Shown: piece by piece, positions 1 through 10,396 of the stretch
Layout: each line of letters opens with the position of its first letter
Numbering within the stretch: position 1 is the first letter of the stretch
Assembly (NCBI RefSeq): GCF_001039355.2
Contig: NW_019773788.1
Span: 1-28,583, forward strand
Length of the DNA stretch: 28,583 nucleotides
Reading direction: 5' to 3'
From: Lingula anatina
Lineage: Eukaryota; Brachiopoda; Lingulata; Lingulida; Lingulidae
The notes under the pieces: generated by a model
The model's input: only the letters and a program-made list of their open reading frames with translations
What the model was told of the DNA's origin: nothing
Databases searched by the model: none
Made by a program: the position numbers and the translations under genes

Positions 1-567
1 CCTTGTTTAAATTTCATATCAGTTGTTGGCAATCTACTGAATGGTTTTCTTTTCTGTGTAAAAGAAATTTAGGTCATTTTTATCCAGTGGCAATCATTAA
101 ATTTTGTTTTCCATGTGCTTAAGAAAGGAAGTTAACAAATTTGTTACACTTTAAAATACTAGTAAGTTTCTAATATTCATTAGGGATAAATATTTCATTC
201 CTTCTAAGAGAATTTTTCTATGTAAAAAGAACAAAGAACAAAGACTGATTTTTTTTTAAACGCACATTTTATGTAAACCTGGGCCCAGTTTTATAAAGGA
301 CGTTTAGCACTAACCAGTGGATAAGCCTAACCAGTGGATAAATTCCCCTAACACCCATTAACTAAAAGATGGTTAAATTGTGTTTTATATACAGTCTTCT
401 AACGGAAAACAGCCAATTAGTTAACTGGCCAGTGTTTGACTGGATTAAATAATTATTTAAAGGTCAGTTTACTAACAGACTATTAAGGTCTGGTTAGTGC
501 TAAACGTCCTTTATAAAACTGGGCCCTGTATGTTAATTTCTTGGTTATACTGTCATATTTTTAACAG
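1..567. other. Intron of the APMAP-like gene, upstream part
   Basis: This stretch precedes the first recognisable exon and ends in a normal acceptor (TTTTTAACAG). It holds no exon that I can support. Its one clear structure is the inverted-repeat element at 281-526, listed separately. The N-terminal exons of the gene (roughly the first 100 residues by comparison with vertebrate APMAP, including its membrane anchor) should lie left of the window. Confidence 0.6.
281..526. mobile_element. MITE with perfect 37-bp terminal inverted repeats
   Basis: A 246-bp element lies in an intron of the APMAP-like gene. It begins GGGCCCAGTTTTATAAAGGA, and its last 37 bases are the exact reverse complement of its first 37. 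The interior is AT-rich and has no coding potential, so it is a non-autonomous DNA element. The perfect arms suggest recent activity or gene conversion. I could not settle a target-site duplication (flanks AAACCT and TGTATG), so the superfamily is open. Confidence 0.85.
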
Positions 568-3169
568 GGAAACTGTTCACAGGAACTGCAGATGGAAAGA
601 TTCTTGAAATTAATGGGGATGACATCAGAGTGGTAGCCACACTTGGAAAGCCACCCTGTGGTAAGAATGGCGTTTTGTGATAAAAATTGCAATCATGTTA
701 ACCATGTACTTGGATAGAGTGCTGGAAATTATCCATGCAACTCTGAAAATAAGATTAATAAAATTGATAAGAATTACTACAATCGATAATTAAAGATAGA
801 TAGCTAAAGAAATATTAATATTAAAAATATTAATTTAATACTCAAATTTGATTTGGTTCATAACTTTTCACCAACATTTTAAATTTCTGTATGAATGTTT
901 TTTTTTTTTTTTTTTTTTTAATTATCAATTTGAATTGAAAACAATATCACTGGTATGTGCAAACCTTGCCTTACCACAGTAAACTAGCATTGGCATTTGT
1001 ATCCGACTCAGTTACTAATGGTTTCCAAGTTATGTGTAGAAACGAGTCTGCTTAGGACATGCACATTTTTACATTTTCATTAATGATTGCTAGTATATTT
1101 TCATGGTGCATTACTGTAAGCAGTGCTGCATTTTGTTGAAAACATGCATTTCTCAGATAATCTCAGATTTGAAATGTACATAAACCAGCAGTTTACATTT
1201 CCTTCATTTTGTTAAAGTTCTTTTTGCTCTTGACATCCATTTGTGCATGTCTGTTCATGTAACATATAATGTTTTGCACTGTTCTCTATACTCTTCAGTG
1301 CCCTTGCTTATTTGTCAGCGATAAACATTTAATACTGTTTTTACTGTATGTGATGGGAAACAATTTTTGAGTGATTCTTTTTTTAAATGAACCTGATTTT
1401 ATATGTTGATAGGTAAGTTTGATGATGAACCAACTTGTGGAAGACCACTGGGTATGAGGTTTGATAAAGATGGGAGTCTTGTTGTTGTGGATGCTTACCT
1501 AGGTTTATTTCGAGTCAATGTTGAAACAGGTAAGCGCCTACTATGGTAGTCACAAAATGTAGTCACTCGGTGTAGGTTCATTTCATGCATGTTTTCTGGA
1601 ATAATAGCCATCACTTGTGTGCCTTGTCACTGTAAGTGTTCCGCTTCTGTCACTGTTTTTATAAAAGGAAAAATATGTTTCTTTTTATTCTGAAACTTAT
1701 TTTTTCATTTATCACACATTGTCTCTAGCCATGTGCTTACTGCACTGTAACTGAAGCACATTTATCATTATTAAAAACTGGTGATCATCCTGCTGTTAAG
1801 CATTATGTACTTGTATGTTACATTGCATCAACATTAATTGATTCAAACCATTTTGTGTACTTCCATTTGTGTAATTGCTTCTTCATTAACTTTTTTAGAC
1901 TTTTTTCATGTCAGTGCTTCCTTTACTATTGCCATTTATCTGTGTGCCCATTAGGAAGCTTTCTTGATTTTTTTTTAATGTCTTAAACCATGTGAGATGT
2001 GGAATTTTGGTTTGCAGGTAAATTTGTGCAGCTTTACTCGCCTGAGACTTTAGTAGATGGAGAACAAGCAGCATTTCTAAATGATCTTGACATTGATTCA
2101 GATGGGACAGTCTATTTCACAGATTCAAGCACTAACTGGGGCCGAAGATATAATAGATATGCTGCTATGGAAGCCAAAAAAAATGGAAGGTCATATGCAA
2201 AAACATAACTTGAAATTTATTTATGACACTGGTCTACTGAAAAAGCAACCATGCTGAATAGGAATGGTTCAATTATAATGCTATAGGGGCATAAAGATTT
2301 TTAATGAAGGCTTGTCAAATTAGCTGTCACTTGATTAATACTAAGATCTAATAAACAGATATTAGATCTTAGATTAATACATGGACAAAATTTATTATTA
2401 TGTCCAAGATTAATAGGAAGAGATAAGGAGGGGGCATTTATTACATTCAATTAAAGTTGTTTTACATGAGTTGATATGCGTATAAACAAGCAGTTCGACC
2501 TCCTTTATATAAAGAAAAACTACTGTGCATTTGTTTTTATTTGGGATGTATGTAAGTATGCATAGTGAATGTTTGTGTATTTTTCTCTCTGCACAGGTTA
2601 CTGGCATACAACCCCAATACAAAACAGACAGAAGTAATTTTGAAAAATATGAGTTTTCCAAATGGAGTACAGCTGTCCCCAGAGAAAGACTTCATCCTTA
2701 TTGCAGAGCTTTGTACATGCAAAATACTCCAGTACAGTATAAATACATTATTGTGTGAAAATTCTGTCTTTGTCAACTCTTTGTTCTGTGACTTGAATGG
2801 AATTAAATGTTATCTTTGCTATGTTCCATAATTAATCAAAAACTTAATGCATACACCAGAAGTAAGTGTCAGAAAAAAAGAATTTGATTTTTTTTTTAAA
2901 TTTAATATATTATATTATATTTTTTATTTTATTATATTAAATTATTTTTATATCTGAAAATGTATTTTCTTTCCAGATATCATACTAAGGGCCCCAGAAA
3001 AGGTGAGGTAGAAATATTCTCAGATAATCTCCCTGGTGCCCCTGACAATATTAGACCAAGCAGCAGTGGAGGGTACTGGGTGGGCTTGGCCACCACTAGG
3101 AGAGCTGGAAAATTTTCTTTGCTGGACTATACTAGTACAAAACCTTGGATGAAGAAATTAATTTTTAAG
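568..3169 (+). CDS. APMAP-like (strictosidine synthase-like) protein, five internal exons, both ends missing
   Basis: Exons at 568-660, 1413-1529, 2018-2189, 2597-2731 and 2977-3169 join in frame into about 236 residues. The product matches animal APMAP (adipocyte plasma membrane-associated protein), a strictosidine-synthase-fold six-bladed beta-propeller reported to have arylesterase activity. Diagnostic blocks in order are KLFTGTADGKI, CGRPLGMRF, VVVDAYLGLFRV, FLNDLDIDSDGTVYFTDSS, FPNGVQLSP and PGAPDNIRPSSSGGYWVG. Phases agree at every junction. The donors of exons 3, 4 and 5 (GTCATA, GTACAG, GTATTT) are weak, but only these give a continuous alignment. The last ~75 residues of the family are absent: I found no matching exon between 3170 and the N at 3558, after which a different gene starts on the other strand. 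The fragment has no internal stop, so it looks like part of a living gene cut by an assembly join rather than a pseudogene. The natural substrate cannot be inferred. Confidence 0.88.
2334..2378. repeat. Imperfect inverted repeat in APMAP-like intron 3
   Basis: Arms of about 19-20 bases centred on TAAGATCTAATA and TATTAGATCTTA face each other across a 6-base loop, with one bulged base. It lies between exons 3 and 4 of the APMAP-like gene. It may be a small foldback scar; no function is evident. Confidence 0.6.
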
Positions 3170-3225
3170 GTATTTGGCATGAAAATGCGCAATGTGTTTT
3201 AATCCCCAAAAAAGTTTGCATTTTT

Positions 3226-3253
3226 ATGTACAGACACAGATGTGTCTGTACAT
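3226..3253. repeat. Perfect hairpin (13-bp arms, 2-base loop)
   Basis: ATGTACAGACACA is followed after GA by its exact reverse complement TGTGTCTGTACAT. It sits just past the last visible APMAP-like exon and about 20 bases before a CGTCGC microsatellite. It is probably a simple-sequence or foldback scar. Confidence 0.75.
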
Positions 3254-3271
3254 ATTGCCATCACCTGCATC

Positions 3272-3320
3272 TGTCGTCGCCGTCGCCGTCCCTGTCGCCG
3301 TCGCCGTCGCCGTCGCCGTG
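3272..3320. repeat. (CGTCGC)n microsatellite
   Basis: About eight tandem hexamers GTCGCC with one interruption (CCCTGT). It is strikingly GC-rich in an AT-rich setting. It lies in the spacer or intron after the last APMAP-like exon; no reading frame through it joins either neighbouring gene. Confidence 0.85.
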
Positions 3321-3557
3321 CACTTTCATCGTTAACACGATAAGTGGAAGACAGTTTTACTTTTTAGCTTTATATTTACAGAGCTGATGAATATTCATAA
3401 AACGCAGGTCAAGTTCGAAAATCAGCATGTTTGGGCAATTATTGTAGTATTTATGCTGTGTTTTCACTTTTTAGCATATATGCAACACTGTTAACACATT
3501 TCAAGGAAAACCGATAGGCCTGTTGTCATGAAACTCACAGGAGTAATTAATCTTACT

Positions 3558-3558
3558 N
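3558..3558. other. Single N between two truncated opposing genes
   Basis: One undetermined base. The APMAP-like gene (+) loses its last exons to its left and the CACHD1-like gene (-) loses its downstream exons to its right, so this base is the best candidate for a wrong contig join. Unlike the N at 7269, it has no duplicated sequence around it, so an ordinary ambiguous call is also possible. Confidence 0.5.
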
Positions 3559-3847
3559 TCACTTTACTCAGGCATTCAAACACAGCATACAAAGACATTA
3601 AATTTTAAAAATGATTTTTGAACATGTCCATGATCATGATGGCCCATCAAAAATCCATCTCTATATCTTTTGCCTTTGCAAATGTAAGTGGAAGATTCTG
3701 ATGTTTTACATTTTCCATTGTAAAAGTTATAAACATAACATGTTTCAGTGATATTAATTAAATGTTGAAAATCAGAAAACTCACTTATTTCACATACAAA
3801 TTGTCCTCAACAACCTGAAATTTTAAGTCAGACATTAAGTTACTTAC

Positions 3848-6202
3848 CTGAACCTTGGATCATAACTATCACAGTCAGGCACACCTGTGGGTTTCACTGC
3901 AGGATAATTAAGGAGTATACCATCTTCTCCTCCAAAGTACTGCCACTTCAGATTTGGATTGATGCGGATGTTTTCCTTCATCACTTCCACAACCCTTGCC
4001 GTAGGGAATTTTTTATTCACTGAACTCTGGCCTGCTACTGTCACACAAGCCTTGTCAAAGTTGACCTGTCAATTTTTGAAAATAAAATTTTTCAAATACG
4101 TGCATATGTACACATGCATACTCATGTGTTTTGTGCATTAGTGTAAACTTTGTATATGTGTGATTTGTGAATATCTGCCCCTGCATATGTATATATGCCC
4201 ATGTTTGCACATGTATGTGTACATCACAAACCTCCTGACTAAACCTCTTGTCATAAGTAGCTTCCACCACTTGGCAGCACTGTGTCATAGATCTGACACT
4301 GGAAAAGCTGCTGTAGTCATCTTCAATGGCATCTTTGATCTTGGTCAGTGCAGAGATCGGACCTTGGAACTTGGTTCTCAGTGAATTGGCAAGCTGAATA
4401 AAATTTCAATACATGGAAAACATTTATATGAGGATTGGTGTAATGAGATTACAAGGCATCATTTGAAGTAACGTTGCCATGGGCATGATGGTGGTTACAA
4501 TTTACTGACAGAGACTGAATTATCAGGATTGGTGATTTGTGTAACTATACAATTTATATGAAAACTTTGTGGGCTTTTTTTGGTCAACAGGTCTTCAAAT
4601 GGCAACTCTATTTTAAAAAAAATTTAAAGAACTGAAACATATCTCAATGACATAAAATACTAAAAAAATGTTCTTTTCATTTCTAAAATAAATATAAGCA
4701 TTTCACTTATATTCAGGTTGTGATTACTGAAATAGAAACAATTAAATCTTTCTTTCTGAACAAATATCTAAAGGTTAAAATCTATTTTCTCTCTTATATT
4801 TCTCAAAAGCCTGATACATGGAACTATATGATTTATGAAGACAGCCTATAATAATAAATGATAATGTAAATACATAATTACGATGTCCCACCAAACTCTT
4901 GAGTAATAGTTATCTTATGTTAATGTCCACAACTGAGAGTTCTGACCAAGTGGTACTGTGTACCAAACAACTCCCAAATATTTACTTCTCTAATATTCCC
5001 TGGTCCATCAATAGAATCTTCTCTATATGACACTTTGTCATATTCTGCCTGAAAAGTAAAAGATTTTAATCAAAATAATAACATAAAAACATTCTATGTG
5101 ATCATTTAAAATCTAATTTGTACATTTTTTAGAATTATCTCCCTGATTATTTACTGTTGCCTCAATTTTTGTCCATATATATATAACAAGCAGAAAATTA
5201 TTTCGCATATTTATTCTGAAAAATGTTTACATTTAATTGATTGTGCCCACTTTCTTATTTAAGCTATTGAACAATATTTTAAGTTTTAAAGTGAAAATTT
5301 ATTTAATTAAATTTTAAAACACACATTATCTACACTCTTCTAGCATCAATTATCAAATTTTAGGCAACAATAATCAATTTTTGGCTTCTTTGTAATAATA
5401 TAAAATAATGTTACTTTGTTTTTCAGGGCAAAATTTAAAGTTTATATGTCTTTTATACATCATTTTAATTGTCAGATTTAATTATTTCTATCTGCTTTTT
5501 TTAGCAGTCTTGTAAAGCCATTAAGTCCAATTGTGTGTCTTTTTAAATGAAATACAATGTCATGTAAATATATGGCATTATGCTCCATATAATCATTCAG
5601 TAACCACATCAGATGACTCACACCTACATTAACCTAAATTACATACATCAACCTCTTATCTTTTAATTTTATCAATTCTTGGAAAAGTAGCATGAATAAT
5701 CAAACTCTCAGGGTACTGATGGAATACATGTAGCTCCTGTTACTGTTATTGAAAATTGCTATGTATAGGCTGGTGGCCTAAATATTGCAAAATACAGTCC
5801 GTAATGTATTTTTCTTTAATCAACAGTTTAATATTGACATAATTTACTTCCAATATTTTGATGTCTAACAGTCTCAGCAGCTTCATCAAGGAATGAGGCT
5901 ATCCAGGTGAATAGCCTCTATTCAGGAGATATACTAGTACTTGCCCCCCCCCCCCCCCACACCCACTTCCATTGCCTTAGGATGGTACCATCATTTCTGT
6001 TGAAAATATATAAAACCAAAGTAACCACAGAATGTCTCACCTGCATCTCTTCTACCCCCAGTGCATCATTAGCCATTTCCCTTAACACCTGCCCTAATAT
6101 CCCACCATCAATTAATGTGGCTCCACTGGACACAGTTAATGTGGCCAATATGGTTATTGCAATTTTGGTTATTGTCAGTATATGGAATATTCCTCCAGAC
6201 AT
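3848..6202 (-). CDS. CACHD1 / alpha2-delta-like protein, first four exons
   Basis: On the minus strand, exons 6202-6041, 5048-4986, 4393-4232 and 4065-3848 join in frame into about 202 residues, with GT..AG borders throughout. Residues 1-27 form a signal peptide (MSGGIFHILTITKIA, then a hydrophobic run), so the ATG at 6202 is the likely start. The rest matches the N-terminal region (VWA_N) of VWFA and cache domain-containing protein 1 and of voltage-gated calcium-channel alpha2-delta subunits. Examples are GQVLREMANDALGVEEMQ, then LANSLRTKFQGPISAL, then NPNLKWQYFGGEDGILLNYP and CDSYDPRFR, where the family continues with RPWY. These are large extracellular, membrane-anchored proteins; CACHD1 modulates T-type calcium channels in vertebrates. 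The VWA, cache and C-terminal exons should lie left of 3848 but are absent; an APMAP-like gene on the opposite strand occupies that space. CACHD1 is favoured over alpha2-delta from the LKWQYFG..DGILLNYPA block, from memory only. Confidence 0.85.
4394..4985. other. CACHD1-like intron 2
   Basis: AT-rich intron between exons 2 and 3. It ends, on the minus strand, in an ordinary acceptor TTTTATTCAG. I see no repeat element or extra exon in it. Confidence 0.6.
5049..6040. other. CACHD1-like intron 1
   Basis: AT-rich intron bounded on the minus strand by a good donor (CAG|GTGAGA) and acceptor (CTTTTCAG). A poly-C run lies at about 5944-5958. Otherwise I see nothing recognisable. Confidence 0.6.
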
Positions 6203-6494
6203 ACTCTTTTTTGTATGTGATGTCTTGTGTTGTCTTCTGAAACTTGTTTGATGTTAACTGAAACAACAAAATTATTGGATTTGATTTTGATTTGATTTAT
6301 TTCATATTTAAAATTAATCCTATACATAAAATTTTATGCATAAAGAGACATTATAAGTTCATGAATTACCCAATGAGTAAACAAAGGCAGCTACAGTGCC
6401 AGCTCTCATAAATGATAAATTAATGTTAGATTTGTCTTAATTCCAGCTTTTAAGTCTCAATTTTAGGCAAACTCCATGCATATACCTATGCACG
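6203..6494. promoter_or_regulatory. Presumed 5' flank of the CACHD1-like gene
   Basis: The sequence immediately upstream (on the minus strand) of the ATG at 6202 is AT-rich and carries no convincing TATA or initiator motif. It is bounded at about 6495 by a foldback-element arm followed by a transposon-like element, so the promoter, if here, is compact. This is inferred from position only. Confidence 0.3.
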
Positions 6495-6693
6495 GTGTGA
6501 CTGAAATACGCAATACAGCGCAACACAGTGCAATACACTTCAAAAATCAAATCCAGTTGCAATTACACAAAAGAAATGACCATTCCCAGCAAAGCAGGGT
6601 GGTATAAAAACAACCTATATTACTAGATAGGTAATATTGTTGATATAACTTAACAAATCAGCAAGACCTTTATATTGTACGGTTGGCAGCCAT
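6495..6693. mobile_element. Left arm of a foldback element, interrupted by R1
   Basis: This block starts GTGTGACTGAAATACGC and runs to TTGGCAGCCAT. It matches the left arm of the complete foldback element at 21269-21742 over its whole length with scattered differences (for example CCAGTTGCAATTACACAAAA and ATATAACTTAACAAATCAGC). The match stops where element R1 begins at 6694, near the centre of the foldback. The opposite arm is not found downstream because R1 runs into the N at 9627. Confidence 0.8.
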
Positions 6694-7049
6694 CCCAGAT
6701 AGCATGCAAACGTTGGGCCAACGTTGGCCCAACATTGCCTTGGTTGACCATGCATACGTTGGCCCAACGTTGGGTTTCCATCTAAGTGCTCACTTTGGCC
6801 AACGGTTGGCTGAACGTATTTGGCCAACGTTGGCCCAACGTTGGTCAATTTCAATGCTAACGCACTGCCAACATATTCCCAACTAAACTACGTTGGCCCT
6901 ACATTGGACCAACTAATATTCAACGTTGGCCCAACAATTACCCAACCTGTAACCAACAGTGTATTTACGTTGGTTCTACTAATAACCAACATCGGTCCAA
7001 CGATTACCCAACCTCAAACCAACATTGCATTAACATTGGGCCAACGGTA

Positions 7050-7488
7050 GGCCAACTGGTCACCGAGGTATCTGCAATTTGCACAATGATTAATGACCCA
7101 ACCTAAAACCAGGGGCACAGTGATTTACATCATTGAACCAAAGGCAAAATAATTTTATCCAGAATCACATACGTAGTAGGGCACTGTAATAACATGGCTG
7201 ATGCACAGGCAGATCAATGTCCTGATGAAATATCTTAAGCATCTGAAATCTACAGACTGCAAGGTATANGGCCAACTGGTCACCGAGGTATCTGCAATTT
7301 GCACAATGATTAATGACCCATCCTAAAACCAGGGGCACAGTGATTTACATCATTGAACCAAAGGCAAAATAATTTTATCCAGAATCACATACGTAGTAGG
7401 GCACTGTAATAACATGTCTGATGCACAGGCAGATCAATGTCCTGATGAAATATCTTAAGCATCTGAAATCTACAGACTGCAAGGTATA
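7050..7488. repeat. 219-bp direct duplication separated by one N
   Basis: 7050-7268 and 7270-7488 are nearly identical; I see only two differences (ACCCAACCTA/ACCCATCCTA and ACATGGCTG/ACATGTCTG). They are separated by the single N at 7269. R2 carries this segment once. The pattern fits two overlapping contigs placed end to end rather than a biological duplication. Confidence 0.85.
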
Positions 7489-8049
7489 ACTGAAAAATTA
7501 GCAAGCTAATTAATGGATGAATTCTTCAGAGGACTTGATCTGCCTGTGTTGCGGTAGAAACAAAAAGATTAGTGATATATTTTAAACTGTTTAATTAATT
7601 CATAACATTACATTAAACAATACCTTCAACCAATTAAATAATGTGATGGGAATGGGAAAATAATACAAAAAGAAATCTCAAAGAAACTGTTTATAAAAAT
7701 ATTATAATATTAAATTTAAACAATCATAAATGTATTTTATATGAATTGTTTAATGATTCATGTCAAGAAAATTATTACCAGTCCTGTGAAAGAACTTCCC
7801 ACCTTATTCCTGGAGTCAAGGCAGTTTTTTTTTCACTATTATAGTGTTTTTCACCCAATCCAAGATTCACGATTATTTCAATTTTAAAAAAATCTTCATT
7901 AAATTAAATTTAAATCCAGAAACCCTTGATTAATATCAGGTAAGGTGTTTAAAATTCAAAAGAACTGTCTTTAAGTAGATAAGCTACTAGTAAGTCTATA
8001 AAATCACATAAAGTCTCTTCCTTCAGGCAAAATCTCAGACATTGTCTCT

Positions 8050-8215
8050 TCAAATAAAATCAGTGGTCATATGAATGCAATCTTCATTTTTTCTCTCTCG
8101 ATCTTTCCTGTCCTGCGCCTGCATGATCTTTGGCAAAGCACGATTAGTTAGGTGTATCTTCAACATCTTTTTCTGAACAGTCACAGAAGAGTGTGCTGAA
8201 TCTACAAATTTAAAT
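8050..8215 (-). pseudogene. Exon-like open segment inside R1, unrecognised
   Basis: On the minus strand, after an acceptor-like AAATTTGTAG, an open stretch encodes SAHSSVTVQKKMLKIHLTNR then ALPKIMQAQDRKDRERKN. It has a basic and charged composition and ends in a stop after TTDFI. R2 carries the same segment at about 12195-12320 with S-to-A and R-to-C changes and one extra T that shifts the frame after RERK. I do not recognise the family. It could be a captured host exon or chance; the frameshift in R2 argues that it is not under selection there. Confidence 0.25.
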
Positions 8216-9626
8216 ATTGAAAATTTAACTTGCAATATAATGCTGGAATTATTATGCATATGCATCATATGCATCACATTTTTACATGCTTGACTATACC
8301 TCTTCCCACATCACTGTGTTCATATACATACTAGTAGTTGTGTATTATAATATAATATGATAATCTCCCCATGTTCTCTAAGTTAGGCAAAAGCTAATAT
8401 CTTTAACTTTTACAAGTGAGTGTCTGTGTGTGCAGTAATTTATAGCAAAATTACTAGTAGTTCTTCCATGTACACTTGACCATGGATTCAGTTTTAAAGG
8501 GTTCAAAATCCCATACAACTGTACTGTATAACTGAATACTATATTATTTAGTACTACCAACAACTCTATCACAGAATTCACTGGCAAAGATTCATACAGA
8601 CACATAAGAACAATTGGCTTTGAAGGACCATTAAGGCTCTAATTCAAGTAATTTTCAGGGAAAGGCATTATCCCCATCTGTGAATTATTGTCTGTATATA
8701 TGTCAAGCTTGAAGTAATATTTTACCAAGGGCAAAAATGGTGAAATACAAACCCTCTTCAAACCTAATAGCAATGCAAGTACTTTTCAAAGTCACAAACA
8801 AAAATCAAAGTGCTGGACTAAATTTGAATACTGTGAATTCAAGGCTGTATGGATCCTGGTGCACTAGTAAATTATATGGAGAAATACAAAATTGAAAGAC
8901 ACTTACATGCTCACTTCTTATCCTGTCTCTTTATCTCTTCATTTTCTTTCTAGTTTCCAAAAGATGTATCCAGAAATCAATGTTTTCAGTCTCTTCCTTA
9001 TAGAACATTCTTGACCCTCTGGCTTAGATGTTTGAAATGGCTTAACCGTTGCGCGCTTAAACTGACCTGATTGAGCATGCTGTAGGCAAACAGTTTATGT
9101 CAAACTGACAGTTAAGATAAACACCTGGCTTGAAATGAATTTGGTCTATTGAAAGTTACCAGTTTATTTTAATCACAAGTCCAGCTTAAATTGATGCTAA
9201 CTATGAGGTTTACAATTTATATATTATGCAGTTGTACATTATAATAAGACTTCAATCATTTGTCTGATTTCAATAATAACAATAAAAAAAAAATAATAAT
9301 AATAATAAATATAATGTTTTCGCAGCATTATTGGAAAAAAAATTTTTTTTCATTCAGTTCTTTATATAGGTGAAGTACTTGTAGTAGTACTATATATGAA
9401 TGTTTATTGCTTGGAGGATAAATTAAAGCAGAAAACTGATTTTAATGCAAGGAATTTAAACTCATAATGAAAAAAAAATTTTAAAAAATTATATATGTTT
9501 CTTTTAAGCCTAATAACTCTATGTATATGATCAAAAGATAAGTATATGTGCTTCTCAGTTGTGAACAGAAACACTTTCAAATTAATTATTGGGTTGTTAA
9601 TTGCATACGTTGACTACGTTGGCTCA

Positions 9627-10048
9627 NATAGAGACGCGTGTTTTGTCAGATATGGTATGGGGTACAAGGTGGACCTTAACATTACTATGTGTGAAACATT
9701 TGCCAGGAAGACCATCTCAGCTCACCTTACATTAAATCTGGGAACGTGCTTTACCGCACAGTACTACCCGAGACTTTGAGGTCCCGGTGACAACTCAAGG
9801 CGCTTGGTGGGGCATTGCGTTAATTAAGTGCCACACCTAGACCACTGCACTGGCAAAAAATTACTAAAATTTACATGGATTGAGTTAATTAAGATTATAT
9901 TTGACCTATACCGAGGCTCTGATAGTCTAGGAGAAGCAGTAATGGTGACGTGGTGACAGAGCCAGCGGAGCCCGGTGGAGATGGTGGATGATACAGGACT
10001 AAAACCATATGTGTGTACTGCCAGTGCCGCACTGGTGGTGCAATAATG
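9627..10048. other. Unassigned spacer after the N at 9627
   Basis: The sequence changes abruptly at the N from the right end of R1 to unrelated, moderately GC-richer DNA. I see no exon, inverted repeat or match to other parts of the window until the degenerate minisatellite begins at about 10049. The expected right end of R1 and the right foldback arm are both absent. Confidence 0.5.
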
Positions 10049-10396
10049 TGAGGTGTTACCTACATGAAAATTTCAGGTGCCACTGAATATAAATGTAAGG
10101 TGTTACCCTGTAGAAGTGTCAAGTGTCATCCTATAGGTAGCAGACAGGTATCATCCTACTTTCAGCCATGAGGCCTCACCTACCTGTATCAATGAAGGTG
10201 TCAGGTATCACCATATATTAATCTGCCAGGGGTTACTCTATCAAAATTTCAGGTGCCACCCTACATCAAGATATCAGGTGTCACCTTATTTTAGGTTGTC
10301 AGATGTTACCCAGCTGTCACTCTTTATATGGTGCCAGGTGTCAACCTACTGGTACATGAAGGTTTAATGTGTCTCCCTACATGCTGGTGGCACCCT
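10049..10396. repeat. Degenerate ~24-bp minisatellite
   Basis: About fourteen diverged tandem units of 22-35 bases follow the loose consensus CAGGTGTCACCCTACATNAA. Clear examples are CAGGTGCCACCCTACATCAA, CAGGTGTCACCTTATTTTAG and CAGGGGTTACTCTATCAAAA. The array has decayed so far that unit boundaries must be read from the repeated CAGGTGYYACCYT core. Reading frames through it have stops, so a coding repeat is unlikely. Confidence 0.75.

Larger units (their letters stand above)
6694..9626. mobile_element. R1: palindrome-array transposon-like element, right end missing
   Basis: R1 opens CCCAGATAGCATGCAAACGT and then carries about 350 bp rich in the 11-bp palindromes GTTGGGCCAAC and GTTGGCCCAAC. 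A ~2.2 kb AT-rich body follows. It matches R2 (11029-13955) closely along its length, with scattered substitutions and short indels. At 9627 an N truncates it just as the right-hand palindrome array begins (TTGACTACGTTGGCTCA). An internal 219-bp duplication around the N at 7269 is probably an assembly artefact. No open reading frame resembles a transposase, so the element is presumably non-autonomous. Confidence 0.8.

Noticed and set aside
5907-6251. 114-codon + strand open frame
   Set aside because: It overlaps the CACHD1-like signal-peptide exon on the minus strand and passes through a poly-C run; no family resemblance.
6615-6854. Open frames with NVGPTLA and similar repeats in R1 and R2 (both strands)
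   Set aside because: The peptide repeats are direct translations of the GTTGGSCCAAC palindromes and appear on both strands, so they are not protein repeats.
6694-7060. Regularly repeated GTTGGSCCAAC units resembling a CRISPR array
   Set aside because: The units overlap, vary in spacing and are self-complementary; the spacers are not of uniform length and the setting is a spliced eukaryotic genome. They are subterminal repeats of a mobile element.
8378-8605. 75-codon minus-strand frame conserved between R1 and R2 (8378-8605, 12490-12717)
   Set aside because: Conservation is explained by the recent common origin of the elements; the peptide has no recognisable motif and no flanking splice pattern that I trust.
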